From Knufia peltigerae (Eukaryota; Ascomycota; Eurotiomycetes; Chaetothyriales; Trichomeriaceae), in the NCBI GenBank assembly GCA_030247855.1, contig JAPDRN010000089.1:83016-147015 (forward strand): a stretch of DNA of 64,000 nt, in the 5' to 3' direction. Shown in pieces: positions 8,564 through 16,951 of the stretch (positions are counted from its first letter, which is position 1; every line of letters starts with the position of its first letter). Made by a program: the position numbers and the translations under genes. A model generated the notes under the pieces. The model did not search any database, was not told the origin of the DNA, and was given only the letters and a program-made list of their open reading frames with translations.

Positions 8564-9556
8564 CTAGGGCGACTGTTGTTCTGCATCTTCGTGCCCCAGC
8601 CACCACACCTGGCCCGGCTCCGGGTCCGTAAGCGGATGCTCGCGCTGTTCAATCGCCTCCAGCACGCGCCCACTGCCAGCTGTCATCCATGCCGCTATCA
8701 GCTTCTCCACTGCGACGCGGCCCTGCGCGGCAATGCCGAGATTGCGTTCGCGCGCCCAGCCCTCGTCATCCTCGTGGCTGTCGTCATCGTGCTGGTGCGG
8801 TGCGCCATAGCTGCAACGCAGGCACAGGTGACGTACCGAATGGGTCCAGTCTTCGACCAGGCCGATGCCGGGCAACGTCATTGCGCGCAGCGCGGCAATG
8901 TCCTCCGGCCCATCGCACTGCACGAACACGGCGTAGGTCGCCATGTCCGACTGCTGCAGGCGCTGCATCGCATTGAATACCGGCACTTCGCGCTCGCCGT
9001 AGGTGCGACGCCCGGTGGATGCACCGTCGTGCAGCACGATGTCACCGAAGCGGAACCCGCTCTCCGGAAGCGGCACGTTCTCCAGCCGTGCGCGCACCGG
9101 ATCCAGCCGACGCATGTACACGGTCTCGCCGCTGGACCACGGGTTCAGGCGAACACAGGCAACGCCGAAATTGCCATCGATCGGGCCTTCGCTTTCGGCA
9201 AGCGTAATGCCGCAACGGGTCCATTGCCGGCGTGCCTCGGCCCAGTCGCCGGCGCCGGTCGCGGCAATGCCGGCATTCCATGCGGTGGCCTCGTCGATGT
9301 CATCGCGCAGCTGCTCCGAGCGCAGGTTGTCCTGCAGTGACTTCGGCCAATCGCGCAGGTACTTGTGCGCAAGCCCGCGCATGTAGTGCAGGTGGGGGAT
9401 GTCGGGCGTCCATTCGACGAGCTGGCCGAACAGGGCTGCTGCGTCAACCAGTTCACCCGCATCGAAGGCCGCATAGGCACTCGCCTCCAGCGCTTGCAGC
9501 TTTTCCAGGGTGTCGTCGTCTAGCAGCGTGCCGTCTGCGTCGTGGTCTGTGGTCAT
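8564..9556 (-). CDS. TPR-like protein of unknown function
   Basis: A soluble protein of 330 aa from the ATG at 9556. A GTG at 9586 would add ten residues and has a GGTG-containing upstream sequence, so the start is open. The N-terminal half contains helical repeats of tetratricopeptide type (LHYMRGLAHKYLRDWPKSLQDNLR, TAWNAGIAATGAGDWAEARRQW). The C-terminal half has a His/Asp-rich patch (HQHDDDSHEDDEG) and a CLRC pair. No signal peptide or membrane segment is seen. I do not recognise a named family; TPR-type scaffolds usually bind proteins. It converges on pnp across the terminator. Confidence 0.7.
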   Translation of the reverse strand: MTTDHDADGTLLDDDTLEKLQALEASAYAAFDAGELVDAAALFGQLVEWTPDIPHLHYMRGLAHKYLRDWPKSLQDNLRSEQLRDDIDEATAWNAGIAATGAGDWAEARRQWTRCGITLAESEGPIDGNFGVACVRLNPWSSGETVYMRRLDPVRARLENVPLPESGFRFGDIVLHDGASTGRRTYGEREVPVFNAMQRLQQSDMATYAVFVQCDGPEDIAALRAMTLPGIGLVEDWTHSVRHLCLRCSYGAPHQHDDDSHEDDEGWARERNLGIAAQGRVAVEKLIAAWMTAGSGRVLEAIEQREHPLTDPEPGQVWWLGHEDAEQQSP

Positions 9557-9761
9557 GTCCGTGTGCCAGAGAAATTCCAGCGCCACCTTAGCTCAGGCAG
9601 GTCGTGTGTTGTCCTGATGCGAACTGCTGCGCATGCAGATCGGTCACGTCGATGTCATCTTCAATCACCCCGAACCTGTCCGACGGACGACATGCGTGGA
9701 CATCCGCACCATGGAGCGATCTGTTTGCTAACGTGGCGACGCCTTCGACCCGGGAGTTCCC

Positions 9762-10952
9762 ATGTTCCGCCAGACCTTGGCCGCACTTGCTGTGCTGATT
9801 GCCGGCACCCTGTCCATTGCCGCGCAGGCGCAACCGGCGCAACCGCCGATCTTCGGCGCGTACTACCCCGGCGGTTCGGCCGAGCGCTATCCGGTATCGA
9901 GCATCCCGGCCGAACGACTCACCCATCTGTTCTATGCGTTCTCCACCATCGAGGACGGACGCTGTGCGATCGGTGCCGAGGCGCCTGCCAACTTCGCGGC
10001 GTTGGCTGAGCTCAAGCGCCGGCATCCACATCTGCGCACGTTGATTTCGATCGGTGGCTGGGGCGCGGGCGGATTCTCCGACGCTGCGCTGACCGAGGTC
10101 AGCCGCAGGCGCTTGGTCGATTCGTGCATGGCGTTGTTCTTCGAGCGCCATGCCGGCAGTTTCGATGGCGTGGACATCGACTGGGAATTCCCGGTCAGCG
10201 GAGGCCCGAAGGAGCTGGCGCACCGCCCGCAGGATCGTGCCAACCTGACCAGGCTTGCGCAGGCCTTCCGCGTGGCGCTGGATGCTCGTGGCAGGAAGAC
10301 GGGGCAGCCGATGCTGCTGACCGCCGCGCTCGCCGCCGGCCGCCTGCAGACCGATGGACCCTATGACCCCGCCGCCAGCTACGATCTGCCGGCGTTGGCC
10401 AAGGTGTTCGATTTCATCAACCTGATGAGCTACGACATGGGCACCGGCTTCTCGGCGGTGTCGACCTTCAATGCCCCCCTGCATGAAGTGCCTGCCGACC
10501 CGTTGGCGCCGGAACTGCGGCGCTGGAACAACGTGGCCGGTGCCGTGCAGTACTACCGCGAGCATGGCGTGCCGGCGGCCAAGCTGGTGCTGGGCGTGCC
10601 GTTCTACGGGCGTGGTTTCAAGGTCAACGGCGAGTCGGTGGATGGCCTGTACCAGGCCTACAGCGCTCCGGCCGATGCCGGCGACTGGCGGGTGATCAAG
10701 GCGCGCTATCTCGACCAGCCGGGCTGGAACAAACACTGGCAGCCGCAGGCGCAGAGCCCGTGGCTGTACAACCCGACCGAGAAGATTTTCATCAGCTATG
10801 AAGACCCGCGTTCGATCGGGCTGCGTGCACAGTTCGCGCGTGAGCAGGGCCTGGCCGGTGTGTTCATGTGGGAGCTGACCGGTGACGACGAGCAGGCCAG
10901 CCTGCTCAACGCGATGCTTGCTCCGTGGCAGAAGGCCCGCGTCGGCGACTGA
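9762..10952 (+). CDS. Secreted glycoside hydrolase family 18 chitinase
   Basis: Hydrolyses chitin-like beta-1,4-GlcNAc polymers outside the cell. The 396 aa open with a signal peptide (MFRQTLAALAVLIAGTLSIAAQAQ) and form a single TIM-barrel domain. GH18 signatures are ISIGGWG (about 96-102) and DGVDIDWE at 135-142, with the proton-donor Glu at 142; NLMSYDMG and the late FMWELTGDD motif are also present. There is no chitin-binding domain, so this is a minimal single-domain enzyme. It is monocistronic, flanked by unrelated genes. Confidence 0.93.
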   Translation: MFRQTLAALAVLIAGTLSIAAQAQPAQPPIFGAYYPGGSAERYPVSSIPAERLTHLFYAFSTIEDGRCAIGAEAPANFAALAELKRRHPHLRTLISIGGWGAGGFSDAALTEVSRRRLVDSCMALFFERHAGSFDGVDIDWEFPVSGGPKELAHRPQDRANLTRLAQAFRVALDARGRKTGQPMLLTAALAAGRLQTDGPYDPAASYDLPALAKVFDFINLMSYDMGTGFSAVSTFNAPLHEVPADPLAPELRRWNNVAGAVQYYREHGVPAAKLVLGVPFYGRGFKVNGESVDGLYQAYSAPADAGDWRVIKARYLDQPGWNKHWQPQAQSPWLYNPTEKIFISYEDPRSIGLRAQFAREQGLAGVFMWELTGDDEQASLLNAMLAPWQKARVGD

Positions 10953-11011
10953 CCGTGCTGGCAGCACCGGGCCAGGACCGGCGCTGCAATCCGATCATCG
11001 ATGGCGAGTCG

Positions 11012-12571
11012 TCAGTTTGCCCACACGCTGTTGGGGTCACCGTTGCGGGCCCGCCGCTGGCTCGCATACGCCAGGCGGGCAAAGCCAAAGGCCATCGCCA
11101 GTGCCATCGCATCGATCCAGAACAACGGCCAGTGGCCGCGTGCGGCGGCCAGCCACAGCCAGTCACCGTTGAGGGCGCCGTGCGCCACCGGCACCAGTGC
11201 GGTGCTGATCGCCGCGGCCCACAGCAGCTCGCGCGCCGCCTGCGCCGGGCGGCGCAGGGCTGCCCACAGCGCACACGCCGCCCAGGTCACAAAGCAGGCC
11301 CAGCGGATGCCGTGGTCGACCTGTGCAGGTGCTACCCGCTCCAGCACCAGCGCGGCCACGAAGGCCACCGAGATCGCCACGCACAGGCCGATGCAGACAC
11401 CCACAGTGGCGCGCGCCATGTTGACGGCAGCGCGTGACTGCTGCGGCTGACGGCGTTTGCGACGCGACTCGATCCACAGCAGGTTGCCCGAATAGAACAG
11501 GAAGGCGCCGCCGAGGCCGAGCAGGAAATACAGCCAGACCACCACGCCGTTGCCGAACTCGCCGAAATGGAGGGCATAGGCGGCACTGAGCGTGGCGTGG
11601 TTGGCATCGCGTTGGCCGGGCAGCTGGCTGGCCAGCACGCGGCCGCTTTCGACATCCAGCGCGATGGCGCCGAGCGGGCCAAGCGTGCCGCTGGCCTCGC
11701 CGGTGATCTCGATGGTCGCGTTGGCATCACCGCCATTGGCCAGTTTCAGGTAGGCCGGTTCGAAATTTGCCACACCCTGCGCGCGTGCCACTTCCAGCGC
11801 CCGTGCGTGCAGTTCGCGCAGACTGCCCGGTGCAGCAGGGATGCCACTGGCCTCGCGCAGCGGCGCGGTGTCCATCGCCGTCGGTACCGCCTGCAGCGCC
11901 TTGCCGTCGTAGATCAAGGGATTGAGTACGGCCATCTGCATGAACACCAGGCAGAGCAGGGCGCCGGTCACCGCGAACATCAGATGGAACGGCAGGCTGA
12001 GCACGCCGATCACGTTGTGCGCGTCCTGCCACTGCTGCTTGAGATTGCGGCCCGGGCGCAGCGCGAACAGATCGCCCAGCAGCTTGGGCAGGTGGATCAC
12101 CAGGCCGCTGAGCAGGGCCATGCCGTACAGCAGGCTGACGATGCCCATCACGTAGACGCCGGCGACCGGCAGGCCCAGGCTGTAATGCAGTTCGTTGACC
12201 AGTTCGGCCAGCCCGGTCTGCGGTGGCGTGGGGCTGCCGCCGGTCTGTCCCGGCCATGCATAGCGCCAGCTGCCGTCTTCGGCCTGCCAGTAGGCCAGCG
12301 GCTGCGGATGATCGGCGCCCGGGAAGGTCATGCCAACGTGACGACGCGCTTCGGCGTGCGTGGCCAGCACGTCGTCGAGCAGGTACTGCGCATCATCCAG
12401 GCCGGCCGGCAGCGCGGTTGCCGCGCCTGGCGTCTGCCACAGCGGGAGGTCGTGGTGGAACAGGGTCAGCGCGCCGGCATAGAACGCCACGAACAGCCCG
12501 AAGCCGGCGACCAGGCCAACCCAGGTGTGCAGGGTGGTGAACGTGCGCAGGGTCTGGGAACTGAATTTCAT
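11012..12571 (-). CDS. PepSY-associated membrane protein (iron-related)
   Basis: An inner-membrane protein of 519 aa in the PepSY_TM family, whose members are common in siderophore and iron-uptake loci and include ferric reductase-like proteins. The N-terminal helix FTTLHTWVGLVAGFGLFVAFYAG carries the typical membrane-embedded His. A periplasmic PepSY segment (about 195-320) is followed by several helices (about 340-510). It is the last gene of a compact minus-strand set, 10 bp behind the DUF3649-like gene, with a candidate Fur site upstream of the set. The role in iron handling is inferred from family and context. Confidence 0.85.
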   Translation of the reverse strand: MKFSSQTLRTFTTLHTWVGLVAGFGLFVAFYAGALTLFHHDLPLWQTPGAATALPAGLDDAQYLLDDVLATHAEARRHVGMTFPGADHPQPLAYWQAEDGSWRYAWPGQTGGSPTPPQTGLAELVNELHYSLGLPVAGVYVMGIVSLLYGMALLSGLVIHLPKLLGDLFALRPGRNLKQQWQDAHNVIGVLSLPFHLMFAVTGALLCLVFMQMAVLNPLIYDGKALQAVPTAMDTAPLREASGIPAAPGSLRELHARALEVARAQGVANFEPAYLKLANGGDANATIEITGEASGTLGPLGAIALDVESGRVLASQLPGQRDANHATLSAAYALHFGEFGNGVVVWLYFLLGLGGAFLFYSGNLLWIESRRKRRQPQQSRAAVNMARATVGVCIGLCVAISVAFVAALVLERVAPAQVDHGIRWACFVTWAACALWAALRRPAQAARELLWAAAISTALVPVAHGALNGDWLWLAAARGHWPLFWIDAMALAMAFGFARLAYASQRRARNGDPNSVWAN

Positions 12572-12581
12572 GCGGTCGATC

Positions 12582-12845
12582 TCATTGCACCGCGCCGGTC
12601 AGGCGCAGCAGGCCGAGTACGGCGAAGCCAAGGGCCGCGCAACCGGCCAGGGTCAGCCAGGCGCGCAGCGGGCTGCGGAAACTGAAGGCCCACAGCGCGG
12701 CCAGCATCCACAACGGGACGAATGCGATCAGGCTCGGCACCAGGGCCTTCTGCCAGGGGCCCGGCGGCAGCCATGCCACCAGGCCGGTTGCCGCAGCGGC
12801 AAGGAAGAAGCCGGCGAAGATGCCGGCCAGTGCGCGCGGCCACAT
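12582..12845 (-). CDS. Small inner-membrane protein, DUF3649-like
   Basis: An 87-aa protein with three hydrophobic helices (RALAGIFAGFFLAAAATGLVA, ALVPSLIAFVPLWMLAALWAF, AWLTLAGCAALGFAVLGLL). Length, helix pattern and position next to a PepSY protein fit the DUF3649 family found in iron-uptake operons. Its ATG overlaps the stop of the preceding gene as TGATG, implying translational coupling. The exact function is unknown. Confidence 0.75.
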   Translation of the reverse strand: MWPRALAGIFAGFFLAAAATGLVAWLPPGPWQKALVPSLIAFVPLWMLAALWAFSFRSPLRAWLTLAGCAALGFAVLGLLRLTGAVQ

Positions 12846-13141
12846 CAGCGCGGCTCCACATCAGGGCGGTGCCACGCGGCCAGTGCCGGCAGCAGCATGG
12901 CGGCCAGCATCCAGGTGCACAGCATCGCCACCAGGCCGGCGGCAAAGCCCAACTCGGCCATCCACAGCCACAGCGCGGCCACAGCAGCGACCAGGCCGAT
13001 CTGCCGGCCCAGGCGCCCGGCACGGCGCAGACGTGGCCAACGGCAGTGCGGGGAGGCGGCATAGAACGCCAGCGCGGAGAACATCGCCGACAGCATGCCT
13101 AGGCTGCAGAAGCCAAGGGTCGACAGGCCAACGGTGATCAT
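12845..13141 (-). CDS. Small inner-membrane protein, DUF3325-like
   Basis: A 98-aa membrane protein starting MITVGLSTLGFCSLGMLSAMFSALAFYAA, with a second hydrophobic block around 48-92. It fits the DUF3325 family that precedes DUF3649 and PepSY genes in proteobacterial iron loci. The ATG at 13141 was chosen because the frame further upstream lacks family features and runs through the Fur-like site. It is the first gene of the three-gene operon. Confidence 0.72.
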   Translation of the reverse strand: MITVGLSTLGFCSLGMLSAMFSALAFYAASPHCRWPRLRRAGRLGRQIGLVAAVAALWLWMAELGFAAGLVAMLCTWMLAAMLLPALAAWHRPDVEPR

Positions 13142-13273
13142 TGCGGGCTCCGAGCCCGGCACTCGGCCGGTGAACGCGGGGCACGGGCGGGACCGGCAGG
13201 CGCCGGTCGGGGCGGGTGGCGCATTGCAGGGTCCTGGGGGAAGCGGGCAGGTCGGCACGGAGGCTGGCTGCGC

Positions 13274-13292
13274 GCACATGGTAATCATTGCG
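13274..13292 (-). promoter_or_regulatory. Candidate Fur box upstream of the DUF3325/DUF3649/PepSY operon
   Basis: The core ATGGTAATCATT (13278-13289) matches 11 of the 12 central bases of the Fur consensus (ATGATAATCATT); the outer bases do not match. It lies about 135 bp before the first gene of a membrane operon of iron-related families, which makes it a plausible but unproven operator. Confidence 0.4.
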
Positions 13293-13328
13293 TTTTCACG
13301 CCGCCAGCGAGCGCCATTCAGGCGCCGC

Positions 13329-13357
13329 TTGGGCTTTGTCGGCCACTGGTTTAAGAT
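13329..13357 (+). promoter_or_regulatory. Probable thrS leader promoter
   Basis: TTGGGC (13329-13334) and TAAGAT (13352-13357) have a 17-bp spacer. The predicted start near 13364 lies about 55 nt before the leader peptide and 195 nt before thrS. Both hexamers are only moderate matches. Confidence 0.4.
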
Positions 13358-13418
13358 CGTGGGCAACCACATCCTGGAACCAAGGTGGCCCGCGCACTGC
13401 GCCGGCCGAGCGTGCGAC

Positions 13419-13445
13419 ATGAGCACTACCACCGCCCACTGTTGA
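13419..13445 (+). CDS. thrS leader peptide MSTTTAHC
   Basis: An eight-codon frame with three consecutive threonine codons (ACT ACC ACC at 13425-13433) ends with TGA at 13443-13445, twelve bases before the first arm of the antiterminator. Threonyl-tRNA shortage would stall the ribosome on these codons and leave that arm free; completing the peptide would cover it. This layout, directly before a terminator in front of threonyl-tRNA synthetase, is that of an attenuator leader peptide. The Shine-Dalgarno is weak, which tempers confidence. Confidence 0.6.
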   Translation: MSTTTAHC

Positions 13446-13456
13446 CCTGCCCCGAA

Positions 13457-13493
13457 GGCCCTGCATTCCAGGCGCCCTAGTGGCGCTTTTTTA
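13457..13493 (+). terminator. thrS attenuator: overlapping antiterminator and terminator hairpins
   Basis: Terminator: 13470-13476 pairs with 13482-13488 around a 5-nt loop and runs into TTTTTT. Antiterminator: GGCCCTG (13457-13463) pairs with CAGGCGCC (13469-13476) with one bulged C and a 5-nt loop, consuming the 5' arm of the terminator. The two are mutually exclusive. thrS starts 67 bp after the T tract. E. coli instead represses thrS translation through an mRNA operator. Confidence 0.65.
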
Positions 13494-13559
13494 TTGCCCG
13501 GGCGTTGGCCCGGGAGCGCTTTCCAGCCCGCCCGGCGGGCCCCGCATGAAGCCATTGAA

Positions 13560-15461
13560 ATGATCACGATTACCCTTCCCGACGGCAGCCGCCGCGAATT
13601 CGAACTTCCCGTCAGCGTCATGGACGTCGCCCAGTCGATCGGCGCCGGCCTGGCCAAGGCCACCATCGCCGGTTCGGTGGATGGCGTGCTGGTCGATGCC
13701 AGTGACGTCATCGACCACGATGCCTCCCTGCGCATCATCACCGCCAAGGACGAGGAGGGCGTGGAAATCATCCGCCACTCCAGCGCCCACCTGGTCGGCC
13801 ACGCGGTCAAGCAGCTCTATCCGGACGTGAAGATGGTGATCGGCCCGGTGATCGCCGAGGGCTTCTACTACGACATCTATTCCGAGCGCCCGTTCACCCC
13901 GGAGGACATGGCGGCGATCGAAAAGCGCATGGGCGAGCTGATCGCACAGGACTACGACGTCATCAAGAAAGTGACGCCGCGTGCGGAAGTCATCGAGATC
14001 TTCAAGGCCCGTGGCGAGGACTACAAGCTGCGCCTGATCGAGGACATGTCCCCGGAGATCCAGGCGATGGGTATGTACTACCACCAGGAATACGTGGACA
14101 TGTGCCGCGGCCCGCACGTGCCCAACACGCGCTTCCTGAAGGCCTTCAAACTGACCCGCATTTCCGGCGCCTATTGGCGCGGCGACGCGCAGAACGAGCA
14201 GCTGCAGCGCGTCTACGGCACCGCCTGGGCCGACAAGAAGCAGCTCGATGCGTACATCAAGCGCATCGAAGAAGCGGAGATGCGCGACCACCGTCGCATC
14301 GGCAAGCAGCAGGACCTGTTCCACCTGCAGGAAGAGGCCCCGGGCCTGGTGTTCTGGCACCCGAAGGGCTGGGCGCTGTGGCAGGTGGTCGAGCAGTACA
14401 TGCGCAAGGTGTACCGCAGCACCGGCTACGGCGAAGTGCGCTGCCCGCAGATCCTGGACGTGTCGCTGTGGCAGAAATCGGGCCACTGGGACAACTACCA
14501 GGACGCGATGTTCTTCACCGAGTCGGAGAAGCGTACCTATGCGCTGAAGCCGATGAACTGCCCGGGCCACGTGCAGGTGTTCAACCAGGGGCTGCACAGC
14601 TACCGTGATCTGCCGATCCGCTACGGCGAGTTTGGCGCCTGCCACCGCAACGAGCCTTCCGGTGCGCTGCACGGCATCCTGCGCGTGCGTGGCTTCACCC
14701 AGGACGACGGTCACGTGTTCTGCACCGAAGACCAGGTCGAGGCGGAAGTGACCGCGTTCCACCAGCAGGCGCTGGCGGTGTACCAGCACTTCGGCTTCGA
14801 GGAGATCCAGGTCAAGATCGCGCTGCGCCCCGAATCGCGCCTGGGCGATGACGCCACCTGGGACAAGGCGGAGGGCGCGCTGCGCTCGGCACTGTCCAGC
14901 TGCGGGGTGGAATGGCAGGAGCTGCCGGGCGAGGGCGCCTTCTACGGCCCGAAGATCGAATACCACCTGAAGGACGCCATCGGCCGCACCTGGCAGCTGG
15001 GCACCATGCAGGTCGATTTCATGATGCCTGGCCGTCTGGGCGCTGAATACGTGGACGAGAACAGCCAGAAGAAGCATCCGGTGATGCTGCACCGGGCCAT
15101 CGTAGGCTCGATGGAGCGTTTCCTGGGCATCCTGATCGAGCACCATGCCGGGCAGTTCCCGGCTTGGCTGGCGCCGACCCAGGTGGTGGTGGCCAATATC
15201 ACCGATGCGCAGGCTGAATACGTGTCTGCCGTGACCAAAAGCCTTGCGGATCAAGGCTTCCGCGTCAGCGCCGATTTGCGTAACGAGAAGATCGGCTATA
15301 AGATTCGCGAGCACACGCTGCAGCGCGTGCCGTACCTGCTGGTCATTGGTGACCGCGAGAAGGAAAACGGCGCTGTGGCGGTGCGTACGCGTTCTGGCGA
15401 AGATCTCGGCAGCATGAGCCTCCAGGCTTTCACCGAGCGGCTCCAGGCCGAGGGCGCGTAA
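13560..15461 (+). CDS. thrS: Threonine--tRNA ligase
   Basis: ThrRS charges tRNA-Thr in the cytoplasm. The 633 aa begin MITITLPDGSRREFELPVSV, the TGS domain (about 1-62). Next come the editing domain with its HSSAHLVGH motif, the class II core with MNCPGHVQVF and the RYGEFGACHRNEPSG motif 2, and the C-terminal anticodon-binding domain. The ATG at 13560 was preferred to an upstream extension overlapping the leader. It heads thrS-infC-rpmI-rplT, and the leader suggests control by charged tRNA-Thr. Confidence 0.98.
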   Translation: MITITLPDGSRREFELPVSVMDVAQSIGAGLAKATIAGSVDGVLVDASDVIDHDASLRIITAKDEEGVEIIRHSSAHLVGHAVKQLYPDVKMVIGPVIAEGFYYDIYSERPFTPEDMAAIEKRMGELIAQDYDVIKKVTPRAEVIEIFKARGEDYKLRLIEDMSPEIQAMGMYYHQEYVDMCRGPHVPNTRFLKAFKLTRISGAYWRGDAQNEQLQRVYGTAWADKKQLDAYIKRIEEAEMRDHRRIGKQQDLFHLQEEAPGLVFWHPKGWALWQVVEQYMRKVYRSTGYGEVRCPQILDVSLWQKSGHWDNYQDAMFFTESEKRTYALKPMNCPGHVQVFNQGLHSYRDLPIRYGEFGACHRNEPSGALHGILRVRGFTQDDGHVFCTEDQVEAEVTAFHQQALAVYQHFGFEEIQVKIALRPESRLGDDATWDKAEGALRSALSSCGVEWQELPGEGAFYGPKIEYHLKDAIGRTWQLGTMQVDFMMPGRLGAEYVDENSQKKHPVMLHRAIVGSMERFLGILIEHHAGQFPAWLAPTQVVVANITDAQAEYVSAVTKSLADQGFRVSADLRNEKIGYKIREHTLQRVPYLLVIGDREKENGAVAVRTRSGEDLGSMSLQAFTERLQAEGA

Positions 15462-15525
15462 ACAAAGGTCCGGCCCGTGCGCATTGGCGCCCGGGCCGGG
15501 TTCGACACCCTTGGGAGATCGCAAT

Positions 15526-16053
15526 ATCAGTACCCCTGACAACAAACAGAACCGCAAGAATCAGGAAATCCGTGTGCCGCGCGTCCGCGTGATCGGCAGT
15601 GACGGAGAAATGATCGGCGTGTTGACGCGAGACGAAGCGTTGTCCATGGCCGAAGATGAAGGCCTGGACCTGGTCGAGATCCAGCCGCAGGCAGACCCGC
15701 CGGTGTGCAAGATCATGGACTTCGGCAAGTTCAAGTTCGAAGCCCAGAAGAAGGCCAGCGAGGCCAAGAAGAAGACCAAGCAGGTCGAGATCAAGGAAGT
15801 GAAGTTCCGTCCGGTTACGGACGAGGGCGACTACCAGATCAAACTGCGCAAGATGCGCGGTTTCCTTGAAGAGGGCGACAAGATCAAGGTCAACATCCGT
15901 TTCCGTGGCCGTGAAATGAGCCACCAGGAACTGGGTCGCGAGATGGCCAGCCGGATCGAGGGTGATCTGGGCGAGGACATCGTCATCGAATCCCGTCCGC
16001 GCCTGGAAGGGCGTCAGATGGTGATGATGATCGCGCCGAAGAAGAAGACCTGA
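15526..16053 (+). CDS. infC: Translation initiation factor IF-3, ATC start
   Basis: IF-3 binds the 30S subunit, prevents premature subunit joining and rejects non-canonical start codons. The family N-terminus (M)STPDNKQNRKNQEIRVPRVRVIG aligns to an ATC at 15526, preceded by GGGAG eight bases upstream. The nearest standard start in frame (TTG at 15484) would add 14 unrelated residues. Non-canonical infC starts (ATT in E. coli) let IF-3 repress its own synthesis, and the ATC fits that known logic. The 175 aa contain both the N- and C-terminal IF-3 domains. Confidence 0.93.
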   Translation: MSTPDNKQNRKNQEIRVPRVRVIGSDGEMIGVLTRDEALSMAEDEGLDLVEIQPQADPPVCKIMDFGKFKFEAQKKASEAKKKTKQVEIKEVKFRPVTDEGDYQIKLRKMRGFLEEGDKIKVNIRFRGREMSHQELGREMASRIEGDLGEDIVIESRPRLEGRQMVMMIAPKKKT

Positions 16054-16107
16054 GGCCTGACGGGCTGCCTCGCGGGGCGCCTGGCGGCTGAATGGATGAA
16101 GGTGAAG

Positions 16108-16134
16108 GGGCGCCGCTGGCGTCCTTTTGCTTTT
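16108..16134 (+). terminator. Terminator-like hairpin between infC and rpmI
   Basis: GGGCGCC-GCT-GGCGTCC (7 bp with one G-T pair) is followed by TTTTGCTTTT. It lies in a 270-bp gap between infC and rpmI and suggests that rpmI-rplT also have their own promoter or are attenuated. L20-mediated control of this region is known in other bacteria. Confidence 0.55.
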
Positions 16135-16327
16135 CCGGGACCGGCGCAGCCGGGTTGCGGATGAAACGCTGTATGGGGGCTGGTTACAGGGCGGTTTTGC
16201 CTGTATCATGCCCGGCTCGACCCACCCAGGACGGGTCGTACGCCGATCATGGCAGGACGGAAAGAGCGGCCCAGGCCGCCGCCAGATCAGTCAGAAACCA
16301 GGGTCATATCCCATCAAGGACATTGCA

Positions 16328-16525
16328 ATGCCCAAGATCAAGACCAACCGGGCGGCGGCCAAGCGTTTCCGCAAGACCGCCTCGGGCAAGTACAAGTGCG
16401 GCCACGCCAACCGTAGCCACATCCTCACGAAGAAAGCGACCAAGCGTAAGCGTAACCTGCGTCAGACGAATCACGTCCGCGCAGAAGACGCAGGCCGTCT
16501 GGACCGCATGCTCCCTTACCTCTGA
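16328..16525 (+). CDS. rpmI: 50S ribosomal protein L35
   Basis: A 65-aa, very basic protein beginning MPKIKTNRAAAKRFRKTASGKYK, the L35 signature, with the KKATKRKRNLR tract. In-frame upstream codons do not resemble the family. It lies in the conserved infC-rpmI-rplT order, 11 bp before rplT. Confidence 0.97.
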   Translation: MPKIKTNRAAAKRFRKTASGKYKCGHANRSHILTKKATKRKRNLRQTNHVRAEDAGRLDRMLPYL

Positions 16526-16536
16526 GGAACTGAAAA

Positions 16537-16896
16537 ATGGCACGAGTTAAGCGTGGCGTACAGGCGCGTCGCCGCCACAAGAAAATCCTTGATCTGGCGA
16601 AGGGCTACTACAATGCCCGTCGCAAGGTCTTCCGCGTCGCCAAGCAGGCGGTCATCAAGGCACAGCAGTACGCCTACATCGGCCGTAAGCAGAAGAAGCG
16701 CAACTTCCGTTCGCTGTGGATCACCCGCATCAACGCGGCTGCCCGCATCAACGGCCTGAGCTACAGCCGTTTCATGAACGGCCTGCTGAAGGCTGGCATC
16801 ACCCTGGACCGTAAGGTTCTGGCTGACATCGCCGTGCACGACGCAGCTGGCTTTGCTGCACTGGCCGAAAAGGCCAAGGGCGCACTGGCGGCATAA
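16537..16896 (+). CDS. rplT: 50S ribosomal protein L20
   Basis: L20 is an early 50S assembly protein and in several bacteria an autogenous repressor of its operon. The 119 aa begin MARVKRGVQARRRHKKILDLAKGYYNARR and include the conserved RKQKKRNFRSLWITRINAAAR segment. Length is standard. It lies immediately behind rpmI and is followed by a strong terminator before pheS. Confidence 0.98.
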   Translation: MARVKRGVQARRRHKKILDLAKGYYNARRKVFRVAKQAVIKAQQYAYIGRKQKKRNFRSLWITRINAAARINGLSYSRFMNGLLKAGITLDRKVLADIAVHDAAGFAALAEKAKGALAA

Positions 16897-16951
16897 GTCC
16901 TTCCCGATGCCGTTGCCGTTCACGGAGAACGGTGTCTGGTAGAGGCAATGC

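Noticed and set aside
6084..8606. 840-codon minus-strand frame opposite pnp and rpsO
   Set aside because: A mirror of pnp codon usage, with no recognisable domain and crossing two terminators.
13491..15557. 688-codon minus-strand frame opposite thrS
   Set aside because: Shadow of thrS; it also runs through the thrS attenuator.
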